Shown piece after piece: positions 8,920 through 18,302 of a DNA stretch of 64,000 nucleotides. Position 1 is the stretch's first letter, and every line of letters begins with the position of its first letter. Origin of the DNA: Arcticibacterium luteifluviistationis. GTDB taxonomy: Bacteria; Bacteroidota; Bacteroidia; Cytophagales; Spirosomataceae. The stretch spans positions 3,968,001 to 4,032,000 of the forward strand of contig NZ_CP029480.1 of NCBI RefSeq assembly GCF_003258705.1, in the 5' to 3' direction. A program made the position numbers and the translations under genes. Below the pieces are notes generated by a model, which made no database searches, was not told the origin of the DNA, and saw only the letters and a list, made by a program, of their open reading frames with translations.

Positions 8920-11883
8920 TTACTTCTTAGCAGTAAGAGCTACTTCCGCAGCTTTAAGACCAGCATCTTTCTCCTTCATAAGCTGTCTTTGCATGGCGTC
9001 AACCACGATAGGAGCAGCAATATAAAGCGAAGAGTATGTTCCTACTATTACACCTAAGAACATGGCGAAGATAAACCCACGAATGGTTTCACCACCGAAT
9101 ATCAAAAGAATAAGCAATACTAATAAAGTGGCAATACCAGTAACGGCCGTTCTACTCAATGTACTATTCAAGGCGTTATTGATAACTTTAACAATGTCCT
9201 CTTTGGCTTTGCTTTTGTCATTTAAGTATTCACGAACACGGTCAAAAACAACGACCGTATCATTCATTGAATAACCCATTAATGTAAGTATGGCACCCAC
9301 AAAGGCTTGATCTACATCTAAAGAGAAAGGCAAGATGCCATTAAAGATAGAGAAGATACCAAGTATCACTAATACATCATGGAAAACCGCAACCACAGCA
9401 CCAAAACTAAAGGCTACACTACGGAATCTCACGTAAATATAAATGAAGGTCAATATCAAGGAATAAAGAATGGCTTTCAATGAGTTCCAAATGGTATCAT
9501 TAGCAATAGTAGGCCCTACTTTAGAGGAACTAACTACTTCACCTACGTTTCCATCTACACTCTCTACTACGTCATTTATTTGCTCCTGAATTTGTAACTC
9601 TACATTAGGGTCAGTGTTATCGATTTCGTAAGCTGTAGTAATTTTAACTTGGTCAAAACCACCAAACGTTTTTACCTCTGCAGTGAAACCTGCATTTTCC
9701 ATGGCTTGTCTTACGTCTTCTGTTTTTACTGAATTTTCAAATTTGGCAACATACGTTCTACCTCCTTTAAAATCAACACCAAGACCAAATCCTCTAATAC
9801 CAATAGAAACAGCACCGGCAATAATAATAGCACCAGAAATCATGTAGAATATCTTACGCTTATTAACAAAGTCAATATCTGTATCCTTAAACATTTTCTC
9901 CGTCCAAGCAGTAAAGAAAGTCACTGTCTTACCTTTCTTGATATAGTATTCAAACACTAAACGTGAAATGAAGATTGCACAGAAAAGAGAGGTGAAAATA
10001 CCTATCAAAAGTGTTGTAGCAAATCCAAGAACCAAACCAGTACCGAAGATAAATAAGATAATACCGGTAATTAAAGTGGTAACGTTAGAGTCAATAATTG
10101 ACGGCATCGCAAACCTGAAACCATTTCTCACTGCTGTTGCAAAAGGCTTCCCTTCGTCTAACTCTTCTTTTATTCGCTCATAAATAAGTACGTTGGCATC
10201 TACCGCCATACCTATAGAAAGTACCATACCGGCAATACCAGGAAGCGTTAATGTAGCACCAAAAGACGCCATCACTCCTAAAAGCAAAATAAGGTTAACT
10301 ATTAGGGCTAAGTTAGCTATCCAACCAGCTTTGTTATAATAAACCAATACAAAAATCAATACTGCTAATAAACCAGCAAGTGATGAAATAACACCGGCTC
10401 TTACCGCACTCTCACCTACCGATGCACCAACTACGGCCTCTTCAATAATGTGAGTTGGAGCAGGAAGCTTACCTGCTTTAAGTACGTTTGCAAGGTCACT
10501 TGCTTCTTCTAAAGTAAAGTTTCCAGAAATACTTGAGTTACCACCTGTAATTTCTTGATTTACATTAGGAGCAGAATACACATAATTATCAAGTAAGATA
10601 GCTACTCTCTGACCTACATTGGCTGCAGTTAATTCTCTCCACTTTCTAGAACCCGTAGCATTCATTTGCATGCTAACATCTGGCTGACCAGTAGTAGGGT
10701 CATAATCTTGACGTGCGTTTGATATTACATCTCCTTCTAAAGGAGCATGGCCCATATCTTTCACCATGTATAAATTCACTAACTCTTCGTTAGTTGTTTC
10801 ATTCATAAATGCCTTAACATCATAAACAAAACTTAGGTCTGCTGGGAACAATTGACGAACAACTGGTCTATGTAAGATTTCATTAACTCTTGAGGAGTCT
10901 TTTGTTCTCACCATTAAACCGCCTTGACCACCAATAAACAAGCTACTAAAAGTATTACCTGACAAAAGCGAATCAGCTCCTAAGCCCGCATTGTCTGTAC
11001 CTCCCAATTGAGAAGCTAAGTCACCATCTGTAGAAGAAGTATCTGTACTTGCTACTGAAGGCTTGCTGTTAGCTAAGTCTCCTAAGTTCTTCGTTTGCTC
11101 TTCTAGGTCTAACTGTGCTAGGTAGCCAGAAAAAGCCTCTAAAGATGTTCCGATTTCCTGTGGCTCATAAACTTCACAAAACTCTAATTTCGCAGCACCA
11201 GAAAGTAGTTTCCTTACACGCTGTGGGTTATCAATACCCGGAAGCTCTACCTGAATTCTATTTGTTCCAGACAATCTTTGAAGATTAGCATTAGAAACAC
11301 CAAACTTATCTACACGCGTTTGGATAATGTTAAACGCACGGTCAAAAGCACCGTCTACCTCATCTTTAACATAATTAGTTACCTCGCTATCTGTAGAATT
11401 TAAACCAAGCTCACCTCTGTTAGACGCCGTAGAGAAAACTCTTGCCAATGGCACGTTAGGAGCTAGGGCTTTGAAGTCACCTACAAAAAGGTCAACAAAG
11501 TGGTCAGAACTTTTTATCGCTTTTTCAGAAGCACTTGTTATAGCCTGGGCTACTCTAGGGTCTCTTGAGCCACTTGCTAGCGACTGAACGATATCGTTAG
11601 GAGAAACCTCAAGAATTACGTGCATCCCACCCTGAAGGTCAAGACCTAAACCTAATTCTTGCTTAGTTAAGTCTTCTAATGTAGTTCCTAAGAAAACTGG
11701 TTGTTTCCAAAGTGAATCTAAGTAACGTTGCTTTGCTTGTCTGTCTACGTTACCATCTGCAGTCATGGCAGCTGCCTCTGCATCATTTCTAATACTATTG
11801 GCCTTGTAAGTTCTGACCAAATAATAAACACTAACTGCCAAAAATATGGCTACCAGCGTTAAAATTCCACCTCTATTTCTCAT
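8920..11883 (-). CDS. secDF: Protein translocase SecDF fusion
   Basis: A 987-residue fusion of SecD (about 1-660) and SecF (about 670-970), the usual arrangement in Bacteroidota. SecD shows the N-terminal helix, 'LGLGLDLQGGMHVILEV' (about 77-93), the P1 region with 'RVDKFGVSNANLQ', the D4-type 'MAVDANVLIYERIKEEL' and six membrane segments. SecF shows 'LGVDFKGGRTYVAKF' and 'GYSMNDTVVVFDRVREYL'. The complex uses proton flow to help preproteins leave the SecYEG channel on the periplasmic side, which suits a genome rich in large exported proteins. A long serine/threonine/glycine-rich insert (about 268-310) lies in the SecD periplasmic part. It is preceded by an unrelated small gene and ends at its own hairpin. 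Confidence 0.97.
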   Translation of the reverse strand: MRNRGGILTLVAIFLAVSVYYLVRTYKANSIRNDAEAAAMTADGNVDRQAKQRYLDSLWKQPVFLGTTLEDLTKQELGLGLDLQGGMHVILEVSPNDIVQSLASGSRDPRVAQAITSASEKAIKSSDHFVDLFVGDFKALAPNVPLARVFSTASNRGELGLNSTDSEVTNYVKDEVDGAFDRAFNIIQTRVDKFGVSNANLQRLSGTNRIQVELPGIDNPQRVRKLLSGAAKLEFCEVYEPQEIGTSLEAFSGYLAQLDLEEQTKNLGDLANSKPSVASTDTSSTDGDLASQLGGTDNAGLGADSLLSGNTFSSLFIGGQGGLMVRTKDSSRVNEILHRPVVRQLFPADLSFVYDVKAFMNETTNEELVNLYMVKDMGHAPLEGDVISNARQDYDPTTGQPDVSMQMNATGSRKWRELTAANVGQRVAILLDNYVYSAPNVNQEITGGNSSISGNFTLEEASDLANVLKAGKLPAPTHIIEEAVVGASVGESAVRAGVISSLAGLLAVLIFVLVYYNKAGWIANLALIVNLILLLGVMASFGATLTLPGIAGMVLSIGMAVDANVLIYERIKEELDEGKPFATAVRNGFRFAMPSIIDSNVTTLITGIILFIFGTGLVLGFATTLLIGIFTSLFCAIFISRLVFEYYIKKGKTVTFFTAWTEKMFKDTDIDFVNKRKIFYMISGAIIIAGAVSIGIRGFGLGVDFKGGRTYVAKFENSVKTEDVRQAMENAGFTAEVKTFGGFDQVKITTAYEIDNTDPNVELQIQEQINDVVESVDGNVGEVVSSSKVGPTIANDTIWNSLKAILYSLILTFIYIYVRFRSVAFSFGAVVAVFHDVLVILGIFSIFNGILPFSLDVDQAFVGAILTLMGYSMNDTVVVFDRVREYLNDKSKAKEDIVKVINNALNSTLSRTAVTGIATLLVLLILLIFGGETIRGFIFAMFLGVIVGTYSSLYIAAPIVVDAMQRQLMKEKDAGLKAAEVALTAKK

Positions 11884-11985
11884 ATTATTAATTTTGCCCC
11901 TATTGAAAGACTTTTTTTGTTACAGGTAATCCGTGGGGTATACAGACACCTAAGAATGTTTTGATTTAATAAAATTGGGATTTAT

Positions 11986-12005
11986 GACTGTCAGAAAAGA
12001 CAGTC
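11986..12005 (-). terminator. Weak hairpin after the 118-residue gene
   Basis: GACTGTC (11986-11992) and GACAGTC (11999-12005) form a perfect 7 bp stem with a 6-base loop, 12 bases past the stop at 12017. The downstream minus-strand sequence is AT-rich but lacks a solid T-run; it may be a weak terminator ahead of secDF. Confidence 0.5.
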
Positions 12006-12016
12006 ACTTAAAGCAC

Positions 12017-12373
12017 TCAGGGTGCATTAATGGCTATATGAAGCTCAAAAAGCTTATCAAAATAAGAATGCTTAAATACGGGCTTTACAAAACTACTAAC
12101 AACGTCGCTTAGTGGTAAAAACTTAACTGTGGGGCTAAGTAAAAAAACTAAGTCGCTATTAAAACTAAAAGCATTTGATGGAATTACTACCTCTGACGAA
12201 AACTCCGTTATATAAGTTTCTTGGTCATCAGAATCGTCATTGCTTTGGTCTGTAGAAACAGAAACATCCGTCAAAATTTGGGTATTGACCAAGTTTTTAG
12301 AAAGCACGGCTGTGAGCATAAAAATGCTCATAAAAACGCCGAAGGCTCTAATAATTAGACGGTTTTCTTTCAT
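12017..12373 (-). CDS. Small exported or membrane-anchored protein, unknown function
   Basis: A 118-residue protein I do not recognise. The N-terminus (MKENRLIIRAFGVFMSIFML) is a basic stretch followed by one hydrophobic segment, so it is either secreted or anchored by a single helix. Residues about 36-55 are rich in Ser, Asp and Gln (STDQSNDDSDDQET), likely a flexible linker, and the rest has no cysteine or obvious motif. It lies between secDF and the lipoprotein gene 74 bp upstream, all on the minus strand, so it may share their transcript. Coding is supported by the signal-like start and sensible composition rather than by similarity. Confidence 0.55.
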   Translation of the reverse strand: MKENRLIIRAFGVFMSIFMLTAVLSKNLVNTQILTDVSVSTDQSNDDSDDQETYITEFSSEVVIPSNAFSFNSDLVFLLSPTVKFLPLSDVVSSFVKPVFKHSYFDKLFELHIAINAP

Positions 12374-12447
12374 AATGAAGCCGCAAAGCTACAATCTTTT
12401 ATTAAAAAAATTCAAATAATGTGCCAGATAATTGAACTAAAAGCTTT

Positions 12448-12933
12448 TTAACGGATTGAATTAACTAGAATTTCCTTTTGAAAAAGTACTCTCCAGAAGA
12501 AATGGTCAGAAGCTGTGCTATCGCTACATTGTGTATTATCACTTGAAAAGTAGTAGGCATATTCAGTTTCAGAAAGCTTCTGCGGTGTTGCATTAAAGGT
12601 TTCATTTTGTTCAGCAGAATAAGCAAGAGCCTCAATCACTTCTTTCTCCTTGTCGTTTAAAGCCACATAAGTTGCTGGAAAAACTTTTTCTACCTCCACA
12701 CCTTCTATAGCCGATAGAGAATCTAATTGGGCATTTCTTTTAGTACAGTCTAATTTCAAAAATAAAGTCTCTACAGACTTGCCCCTATCATTAAGAGCAA
12801 CCAAAACCTCGGATTCCGAAACCTTTTTAATCTTATGGGCCTCTATTTCGTTTTTAATCTTAGTAGTGTCTAAATACTCTACATTACATGACAATAGACA
12901 TCCGAAACACAGCAAAAAAATAAAACTTCTCAT
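12448..12933 (-). CDS. Predicted lipoprotein, unknown function
   Basis: A 161-residue protein starting MRSFIFLLCFGCLLSCNVEY, with a lipoprotein-type signal; the lipobox 'CLLSC' puts the lipidated cysteine at residue 16. The mature part has a Lys/Glu-rich helical first half (KIKNEIEAHKIKKVSESEV) and a second half with 'ETEYAYYFSSDNTQ'. No catalytic motif is visible and I do not recognise the family. Its start overlaps the stop of the mannose-1-phosphate guanylyltransferase gene by one base, so the two are probably translationally coupled. Whether this reflects a role in polysaccharide export is unknown. Confidence 0.65.
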   Translation of the reverse strand: MRSFIFLLCFGCLLSCNVEYLDTTKIKNEIEAHKIKKVSESEVLVALNDRGKSVETLFLKLDCTKRNAQLDSLSAIEGVEVEKVFPATYVALNDKEKEVIEALAYSAEQNETFNATPQKLSETEYAYYFSSDNTQCSDSTASDHFFWRVLFQKEILVNSIR

Positions 12934-14000
12934 TATATATATTCGTCTCCCACCTTTTTGGCATCCGCCACAAACTGCTTTACCCTTTGCTCGTCTTCCA
13001 TTTTACATATCATTAATACGTTCCCGAATTCAGATACTATATACCCCTCTAAGCCACTCACTACAACTAACTTTTCCTTTGGCGTTTTCACCACACATCT
13101 TTTAGAATCGTAAATGAGCACATTCCCGTCAATTGAATTTGACTCATTATCTAATTCTGAATTCTCATAAACAGAACGCCAAGTTCCTAAATCAGACCAA
13201 CCAATGTCGCTTTTTACTACAAATACGTTATCAGCCTTTTCCATGATTGCATTATCAATGGAAATACTCCTACATCTAGAGTAAGCTGAATCTAAGGATG
13301 TAACTTCATTGTCGGTATAAAAATCTTTTTGTGCTGCATTAAAGGCCTCTGCCATTTCTGGTAAATACTTTGCAAAAGCCAAAGTAATAGAAGCCGCGGA
13401 CCAAACAAAAATCCCAGCATTCCATGCATAATCACCGCTTTCTAAAAACATTTTAGCAAACTCCAAATTAGGCTTTTCTGTAAATGCTTTTACTTTCTTA
13501 ACATCATCTTCGGTGTCGTTAAACTGAATGTATCCATAGCCCGTGTTTGGGTGGGTAGGTTCTATTCCCAAAGTCACCAAGGCATCGTTTTTTGAAGCAT
13601 AATCTATAGCCACATTCACCCTTCTCTTAAACTCCTCTTCTTTCAGAATGATATGATCAGCTGGTGCTACTATAATATTTGCATGAGGATCTTTCTTTTG
13701 AATTTTATAACTAGCATAGCCAATACATGGGGCTGTATTCCTTCTGCCTGGCTCACATAATACTTGGCTTTCAGACAAAAACGGAAGCTGCTCCAATGTT
13801 AAGTCCTTATACTCTCCACCAGTAACTACATAAATATTTTCTTTAGGACATACACCTTCAAACCTATCAGCAGTTTGCTGAATAAGCGTTCTTCCTGTTC
13901 CTAAAACATCATGGAATTGTTTCGGAAATGTAGTTCGGCTAAATGGCCAAAACCTAGTTCCTACGCCTCCAGCCATTATGACTAAGTAATTATTGTTCAT
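12933..14000 (-). CDS. manC: Mannose-1-phosphate guanylyltransferase
   Basis: The enzyme converts mannose-1-phosphate and GTP to GDP-mannose for cell-surface polysaccharides and glycoproteins. The nucleotidyltransferase signature 'MAGGVGTRFWPFSRTTFPKQF' spans residues 9-29, with the pyrophosphorylase lysine in 'FPKQF'. Further family motifs are 'IIVAPADHIIL', 'GIEPTHPNTGYGYIQ', 'VKAFTEKPN', 'AWNAGIFVW' and 'SDIGWSDLGTW'. At 355 residues it is the short form, without the C-terminal phosphomannose isomerase domain of long ManC/AlgA proteins. It leads a run with the overlapping lipoprotein gene. No GDP-mannose-using enzymes lie next to it in this window. Confidence 0.95.
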   Translation of the reverse strand: MNNNYLVIMAGGVGTRFWPFSRTTFPKQFHDVLGTGRTLIQQTADRFEGVCPKENIYVVTGGEYKDLTLEQLPFLSESQVLCEPGRRNTAPCIGYASYKIQKKDPHANIIVAPADHIILKEEEFKRRVNVAIDYASKNDALVTLGIEPTHPNTGYGYIQFNDTEDDVKKVKAFTEKPNLEFAKMFLESGDYAWNAGIFVWSAASITLAFAKYLPEMAEAFNAAQKDFYTDNEVTSLDSAYSRCRSISIDNAIMEKADNVFVVKSDIGWSDLGTWRSVYENSELDNESNSIDGNVLIYDSKRCVVKTPKEKLVVVSGLEGYIVSEFGNVLMICKMEDEQRVKQFVADAKKVGDEYI

Positions 14001-14242
14001 GCTATTATTTATAGTGAATGTATTGAGCTGTCTACAAAACTAAGCTTTCTGAAATAGTCTTCCAATAAAATTTAAACCAGAGAGTTAAAACATAAAACAT
14101 ATCATTATAAAACCCTTATGACTAAGTCATAGCACTTACTAAAAACAAAATCAAGACATACCTGCAAACAGCTATTTGAAAATCACAATACAACCAATTC
14201 TTTACCAAAAGCATTATAAGGGCATAAACGTAAATTATTAAA

Positions 14243-14740
14243 ATGAAAAAGATCCTATTAGTTTTAAGTATGTTCAGCTTTATGGCTTGCGAGAAAGATG
14301 ACGTCTCCGAAGCCGCAAATAATGACATTGCTTTTATTACTGCAGAAGGCCTAGAAAAGTTTGACTGTGTAGCTCAGCAAGTAGATAGCCTACCATCTAT
14401 AGAAGATGCACGAAGCATGATAGTGGGAACTTGGCAGCTTAAAGGCATGATTACTATGCTACCAACAGTGGAAGTGCCAAATATCAAAATTGAGTTTAAA
14501 GAAGACGGCGGTGTATTTGTTACCAATGCAGGCGAAAATGTTTTCACTAACGCCTACAGCATTAATGATAATGTTTCAGAAAACGGATACCGTTCCATAG
14601 TAATCACAACCGATGAATTTGGCATAGAGACTAACGAATACAACTTCTTAACAGGAACTATCAGAATTTGTCAAGATGAATTAATGATTGACAACGGTAT
14701 CGCTTTTGATGCTCCAGGCTATTTGCTTCGTAGAACTTAG
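14243..14740 (+). CDS. Lipocalin-like lipoprotein
   Basis: A 165-residue lipoprotein: signal peptide MKKILLVLSMFSFMACEKDD with lipobox 'FMAC' and lipidated cysteine at residue 16. The mature domain contains 'MIVGTWQLKGMITML' (about 59-73), the first strand of the lipocalin-like family common in Bacteroidota, then alternating strands ending 'LMIDNGIAFDAPGYLLRRT'. Such proteins bind unknown small hydrophobic ligands or serve as envelope scaffolds. The gene is monocistronic, with its own terminator 22 bases after the stop. Only one further cysteine pair candidate is visible (around residues 47 and 146), which might form a disulfide. Confidence 0.8.
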   Translation: MKKILLVLSMFSFMACEKDDVSEAANNDIAFITAEGLEKFDCVAQQVDSLPSIEDARSMIVGTWQLKGMITMLPTVEVPNIKIEFKEDGGVFVTNAGENVFTNAYSINDNVSENGYRSIVITTDEFGIETNEYNFLTGTIRICQDELMIDNGIAFDAPGYLLRRT

Positions 14741-14762
14741 AAAGGAAAAAAGAAAAGCCTTT

Positions 14763-14804
14763 AAAGCCGATTGGAGAGAAGTCTTCAATCGGCTTTTTGT
14801 TTTT
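14763..14804 (+). terminator. Rho-independent terminator of the lipocalin-like gene
   Basis: Perfect 11 bp arms AAAGCCGATTG (14763-14773) and CAATCGGCTTT (14786-14796) with a 12-base loop and a following T-rich run (14794-14804). Confidence 0.88.
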
Positions 14805-14972
14805 ACACAAAGTCTTAAGCTTCCGCCCTCCTACTAATTGCCTCAATTTTACCCCTCGTTAGTCTAAACCTCGCAAAACCAACACTAAACAAACTCACTA
14901 ACAGCTAATTACGAATCCCAAAAAGCCAAAAAGAACTATTAAATAAGACCTTAATTTGAAAGTTTCTTTTAT

Positions 14973-14986
14973 TGAACGGTTGTTCA
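14973..14986. promoter_or_regulatory. Palindromic operator-like site upstream of the kinase operon
   Basis: TGAACGGTTGTTCA has perfect 5 bp arms around a 4-base centre and lies 65 bases before the start at 15051. The size and form fit a TetR-type dimeric repressor site, but no TetR gene is in the window and a single site of this size can occur by chance. Confidence 0.35.
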
Positions 14987-15050
14987 TATACTATAATACC
15001 ATATCTTGGAAGCAGAGTTTTTACTCAACCCCAAAACCTGACCACCTAAA

Positions 15051-15338
15051 ATGTCTCGAAAATCAGCTGCAATAGCTATCATATATTGCTGTGCTCTACA
15101 TCTGTCTTTCGCTCAGAGTTATAATCTAGATAGTCTCCAACTTATTTGGAATTCTAATGCTCTGAAAGAAATGATATTTGATGAACACATTGAGATACAA
15201 CGTAGGCTTCCAAACATTGACAAAGAACTAAGTATAGCTTTCGGGAAGGCTCTAGAGAAAAGAGAAGACTTTATGGCGGTGAATAGCCTTAAGGCAAAAG
15301 CCTACTTTGAACTTATCTTTAACCCGAATCTAAAGTGA
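15051..15338 (+). CDS. Small secreted protein upstream of a histidine kinase
   Basis: A 95-residue protein with a signal peptide (about residues 1-22, ending 'LSFAQ') and a short helical mature part of 73 residues. The sequence 'AFGKALEKREDFMAVNSLKAKAYFELI' looks like the helices of a TPR-type unit, which is also the fold of the sensor region of the following kinase. I do not recognise the family. It is 30 bp upstream of the kinase gene and in the same direction, so it is probably the first cistron of the sensory operon. It might be a truncated duplicate of a TPR sensor or a dedicated periplasmic partner; neither can be decided here. Confidence 0.6.
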   Translation: MSRKSAAIAIIYCCALHLSFAQSYNLDSLQLIWNSNALKEMIFDEHIEIQRRLPNIDKELSIAFGKALEKREDFMAVNSLKAKAYFELIFNPNLK

Positions 15339-15368
15339 TAAAAAAATACAGAGAACACTTTAAAAACA

Positions 15369-17228
15369 ATGACATATTTAGCTCCCTTTTATAGCATACT
15401 CCTCTTTTTTTTAGCGACATCAGTTCAAGGACAGTCACTTTCAAAAAGCAAAAGCGATAGCACTGAGGTGCTCCGTATTTTAGCACAAGCTAAGGCAGTT
15501 AAGGCCGATAGAGACTCTGCATTCACACTTAGTAAAAAAGCTTTAGCTATGTCTGAAGCCATCAACTTTGAGAGAGGCGTGGCACTCTCAAAAGCTAAAA
15601 TGGCTGGTTACTTTCATGCCAAATCAGATTATACAAATGCTGTTTCTTATAGCTTAGAGGCGATAGACTCCTATGAGAAACTGGGTTTGACAGAACAGTC
15701 ATTATTACAGCAACTGACCCTTTCTACCATTTATAAAAACATGGGTGCCGAACGCGGTACAGAAGATTATCTATTTAAGGCCCTTGAGTTTGCAAAAGAT
15801 GCAGAGCAAAAAGCTGAAAAGTTAAATTTGATAATTGTCACTATTGAGAGTCTTAATAATCAAGGAATAATATTGCGAGACCTCAGTTATACGCAAAGCA
15901 AGCCATATTATATGGATTCCGCTTTGGTCAAATATGAACAAGCACTTGGACTCTTGAGAAAACATACAGAAGAAGAACCTCAAATAGAGCAAATGCTCTA
16001 TAATAACATGAGTCAGGTATATATAGAACGGCAAAAAGATTATAAAAAAGCTGCTGAGGTATTGAATAAAGCGGTAGCTATCAACTTTAGAATAAATAAC
16101 CAGAATAATCTAACGTATAATTATGGCAACCTGTCAAATCTATATTTAGAGCAAAAAGACTATAAAAAAGCTAAAGAATATGCTTTAAAAATGCTTGCAA
16201 TAGCTCAAAAATCAAAAAGGCCTCACCGAGCTCTAAATGCCTATGGCCAATTGAAAAATATCAGTGAAGCTACGCTGCAGTTCGATTCCGCCTATTTTTA
16301 CTCTGAAAAGGTATCCTCACTAAATGACTCACTCACAAACATTACAAAATCAAAACAAATAGCTGATTTCCAAACCAAATATGAGACGGTAAAAAAAGAT
16401 GCAGAAATTAATGTTTTAAACCGCGAAGCGGAATTAGCTCGACTTAGAACCTGGGTCTTTATTGGTGGCTTAGTCCTATTAAGTTTTCTAGCTCTACTCC
16501 TTTATAATAGATATTTACTCAAAAAGAAAACCTCTGAAGAGCTTAGTACAAAGAATATTGAAATTGAGAATAAAAACAAGACTATCCAGTCGGCCTTAAC
16601 AGAAAAAGAAACCTTACTTAGAGAGATACACCACCGCGTTAAAAACAACCTTCAAATTATTTCTAGTTTACTAAATATTCAATCGAGCAATATTGACGAC
16701 CCTACAGTGCTTTCATCTATCCAAGAAGGTCAAAGTAGGGTGCAGGCCATGAGTTTGATTCATCAAAATTTATATCAAAGTGAGCATATAAATGATGTGG
16801 ATATTGAAAACTACTTGAAAGAATTGGTTAATTATCTGTCCGATATGTTTACTGGTGGTAGTCAGAAAATAGAAGTGGAAGTAAGTGCAAAAGATATCCA
16901 GTTTGATATTGACACCGCTATTCCTTTAGGGCTAATCGTAAACGAACTCGTATCTAATGCCTATAAATATGCTTTTGATAAAAGAGATAGCGGTAAAATA
17001 AAAATTGGGATAAAAGCTGTTAATAAAATAGACTACGAACTCCATGTAGATGATGATGGAGAAGGCTTACCAATAGATTTTGACCCAGCTAAAAGTAAAT
17101 CACTCGGACTAAAATTGGTAAAGATTTTGAGTAAACAGCTTCGCGGAAAGTTTTCTTCGGGAAGTGATAATGGTGCTAACTTTACCGTGTTTTTTAAAGA
17201 TATAAGAGCTTATCAAAGTCAGCGTTAA
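15369..17228 (+). CDS. TPR-sensor histidine kinase (HisKA_2 type)
   Basis: A 619-residue sensor kinase. Order of parts: signal peptide (1-22), a periplasmic array of tetratricopeptide-like helices (about 40-320, e.g. '[20 protein letters not shown]'), a short coiled coil, one transmembrane helix (about 357-378, '[20 protein letters not shown]'), a second coiled coil, a HisKA_2 dimerisation domain with '[20 protein letters not shown]' (phosphoacceptor at H421/H422), and a HATPase domain with the N-box '[12 protein letters not shown]' and 'DDDGEGLP'. The next gene, 8 bp downstream, is a LytTR response regulator and is the obvious partner. The TPR sensor suggests detection of a protein or peptide in the periplasm. 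It sits directly upstream of giant surface proteins, which are its likely output. Confidence 0.92.
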   Translation: MTYLAPFYSILLFFLATSVQGQSLSKSKSDSTEVLRILAQAKAVKADRDSAFTLSKKALAMSEAINFERGVALSKAKMAGYFHAKSDYTNAVSYSLEAIDSYEKLGLTEQSLLQQLTLSTIYKNMGAERGTEDYLFKALEFAKDAEQKAEKLNLIIVTIESLNNQGIILRDLSYTQSKPYYMDSALVKYEQALGLLRKHTEEEPQIEQMLYNNMSQVYIERQKDYKKAAEVLNKAVAINFRINNQNNLTYNYGNLSNLYLEQKDYKKAKEYALKMLAIAQKSKRPHRALNAYGQLKNISEATLQFDSAYFYSEKVSSLNDSLTNITKSKQIADFQTKYETVKKDAEINVLNREAELARLRTWVFIGGLVLLSFLALLLYNRYLLKKKTSEELSTKNIEIENKNKTIQSALTEKETLLREIHHRVKNNLQIISSLLNIQSSNIDDPTVLSSIQEGQSRVQAMSLIHQNLYQSEHINDVDIENYLKELVNYLSDMFTGGSQKIEVEVSAKDIQFDIDTAIPLGLIVNELVSNAYKYAFDKRDSGKIKIGIKAVNKIDYELHVDDDGEGLPIDFDPAKSKSLGLKLVKILSKQLRGKFSSGSDNGANFTVFFKDIRAYQSQR

Positions 17229-17236
17229 ATATAAAG

Positions 17237-17965
17237 ATGATAAAGATTTTACTTGTAGAAGACGAAGGGATTATTGCGGCAGACATGGAAAACATGCTGG
17301 AGACAATGGGCTATGACCTTATGGAAACAGCCATGGATTATGAAGAAGCCTTAGAGCGATTAGAAGAAGGAACTCCTGATTTAATTCTATTAGATGTAAA
17401 CTTGGGTGGTAAAAAGGACGGAATTGACCTTGCTGAGGTTATTAACGAACGATTTAGCGTTCCGTTTATCTTTACTACCTCCTACTCTGATGGACCTACC
17501 ATTCAAAGAGCCAATACTGTAAATCCAACAAACTACCTGGTAAAACCTTTTAAGAAAGAACAACTTTTCACGGCCATAGAGCTAGCCTTATTGAAAATAG
17601 CAGGAGAAAAAAAACTAGAATCTGAAAAGCCAGAAACAGAAGGACTTGTCATAAAAGATGCCCTCTTTATCAAAGAAAAATATCGTTATACAAAACTTCC
17701 AGTGAGCGACATCCTTTGGCTTAAAGCAGAAGGCAATTACATAGAAATCTATTTGGCAGAAAAAAAGGAACTCATAAGAATGAGCCTAAGCCATTTTCTA
17801 GAAAAAGTAAACAGACCTAATTTCTTCCGTACGCATAAATCATATGCAGTAAATTTGGATTATATGACCAAGTTTGAACCTACCATGGTCACAATCTTAG
17901 AATCTGAAATTCCTATATCTAAATCTTATGCGGAAGAATTGGTTAAAAGAATAGAGGTGATGTAA
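17237..17965 (+). CDS. LytTR-family response regulator
   Basis: A 242-residue regulator with a receiver domain (about 1-120) and a LytTR DNA-binding domain (about 142-240). Receiver residues are present: acidic pair E8/D9 in 'LLVEDEG', phosphoacceptor D53 in 'LILLDVNLGG', T/S in 'FTTSY' and K103 in 'LVKPFKK'. The LytTR part shows 'ILWLKAEGNYIEIYL', 'FFRTHKSYAVNLDYM' and 'IPISKSYAEEL'. It pairs with the kinase 8 bp upstream. A ~58 bp element with two GTTTCA cores at 21 bp spacing begins 21 bases after its stop, and a near-copy lies before a stand-alone LytTR gene at 25593. LytTR proteins typically bind two direct repeats about two helical turns apart, so these are plausible targets (inference). 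Confidence 0.93.
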   Translation: MIKILLVEDEGIIAADMENMLETMGYDLMETAMDYEEALERLEEGTPDLILLDVNLGGKKDGIDLAEVINERFSVPFIFTTSYSDGPTIQRANTVNPTNYLVKPFKKEQLFTAIELALLKIAGEKKLESEKPETEGLVIKDALFIKEKYRYTKLPVSDILWLKAEGNYIEIYLAEKKELIRMSLSHFLEKVNRPNFFRTHKSYAVNLDYMTKFEPTMVTILESEIPISKSYAEELVKRIEVM

Positions 17966-17986
17966 TCTTTCCTTTCCGGCATTATC

Positions 17987-18047
17987 CTTATTTTCATCAC
18001 AACTCCAGCCAGTTTCACACCAAGTCCACGGCGTTTCAGCCCTTTTA
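17987..18047 (+). promoter_or_regulatory. Candidate LytTR-binding direct repeat, copy 1
   Basis: The element holds GTTTCA at 18012-18017 and again at 18033-18038, exactly 21 bp apart, each inside a related ~21 bp unit beginning AACTCCA or AAGTCCA. Aligned with the copy at 25501-25561, about 51 of 55 positions agree. It lies between the LytTR regulator and the giant surface gene, some 255 bases before that gene's start. LytTR operators are known to be paired direct repeats with about 12 bp between 9 bp boxes; the spacing here fits and the GTT core fits, but the rest of the published consensus fits only in part. The remainder of the gap (18048-18302) shows nothing else I can name. Confidence 0.55.
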
Positions 18048-18302
18048 TTTGAGAATATCCCGCATTTACAAAAACTTTAGCGGTAGTCGTATTTTTTATT
18101 TACTGAAGCATACGAGTAAATTACTGAAAGTGTAGTAAGTATCCTTGCTAAATATCAGACTTGAGAAACGCTTTTATCATTGTAAAAAGGGCATGAAATC
18201 GTTCTTCTTTTTTTAACATTTAGGATATCCGCATTTTCATAATTTCCGAATATTCATTATTAAATTTTATAGCCCTTGAAACTAATCTTACCCAGCATTG
18301 GG

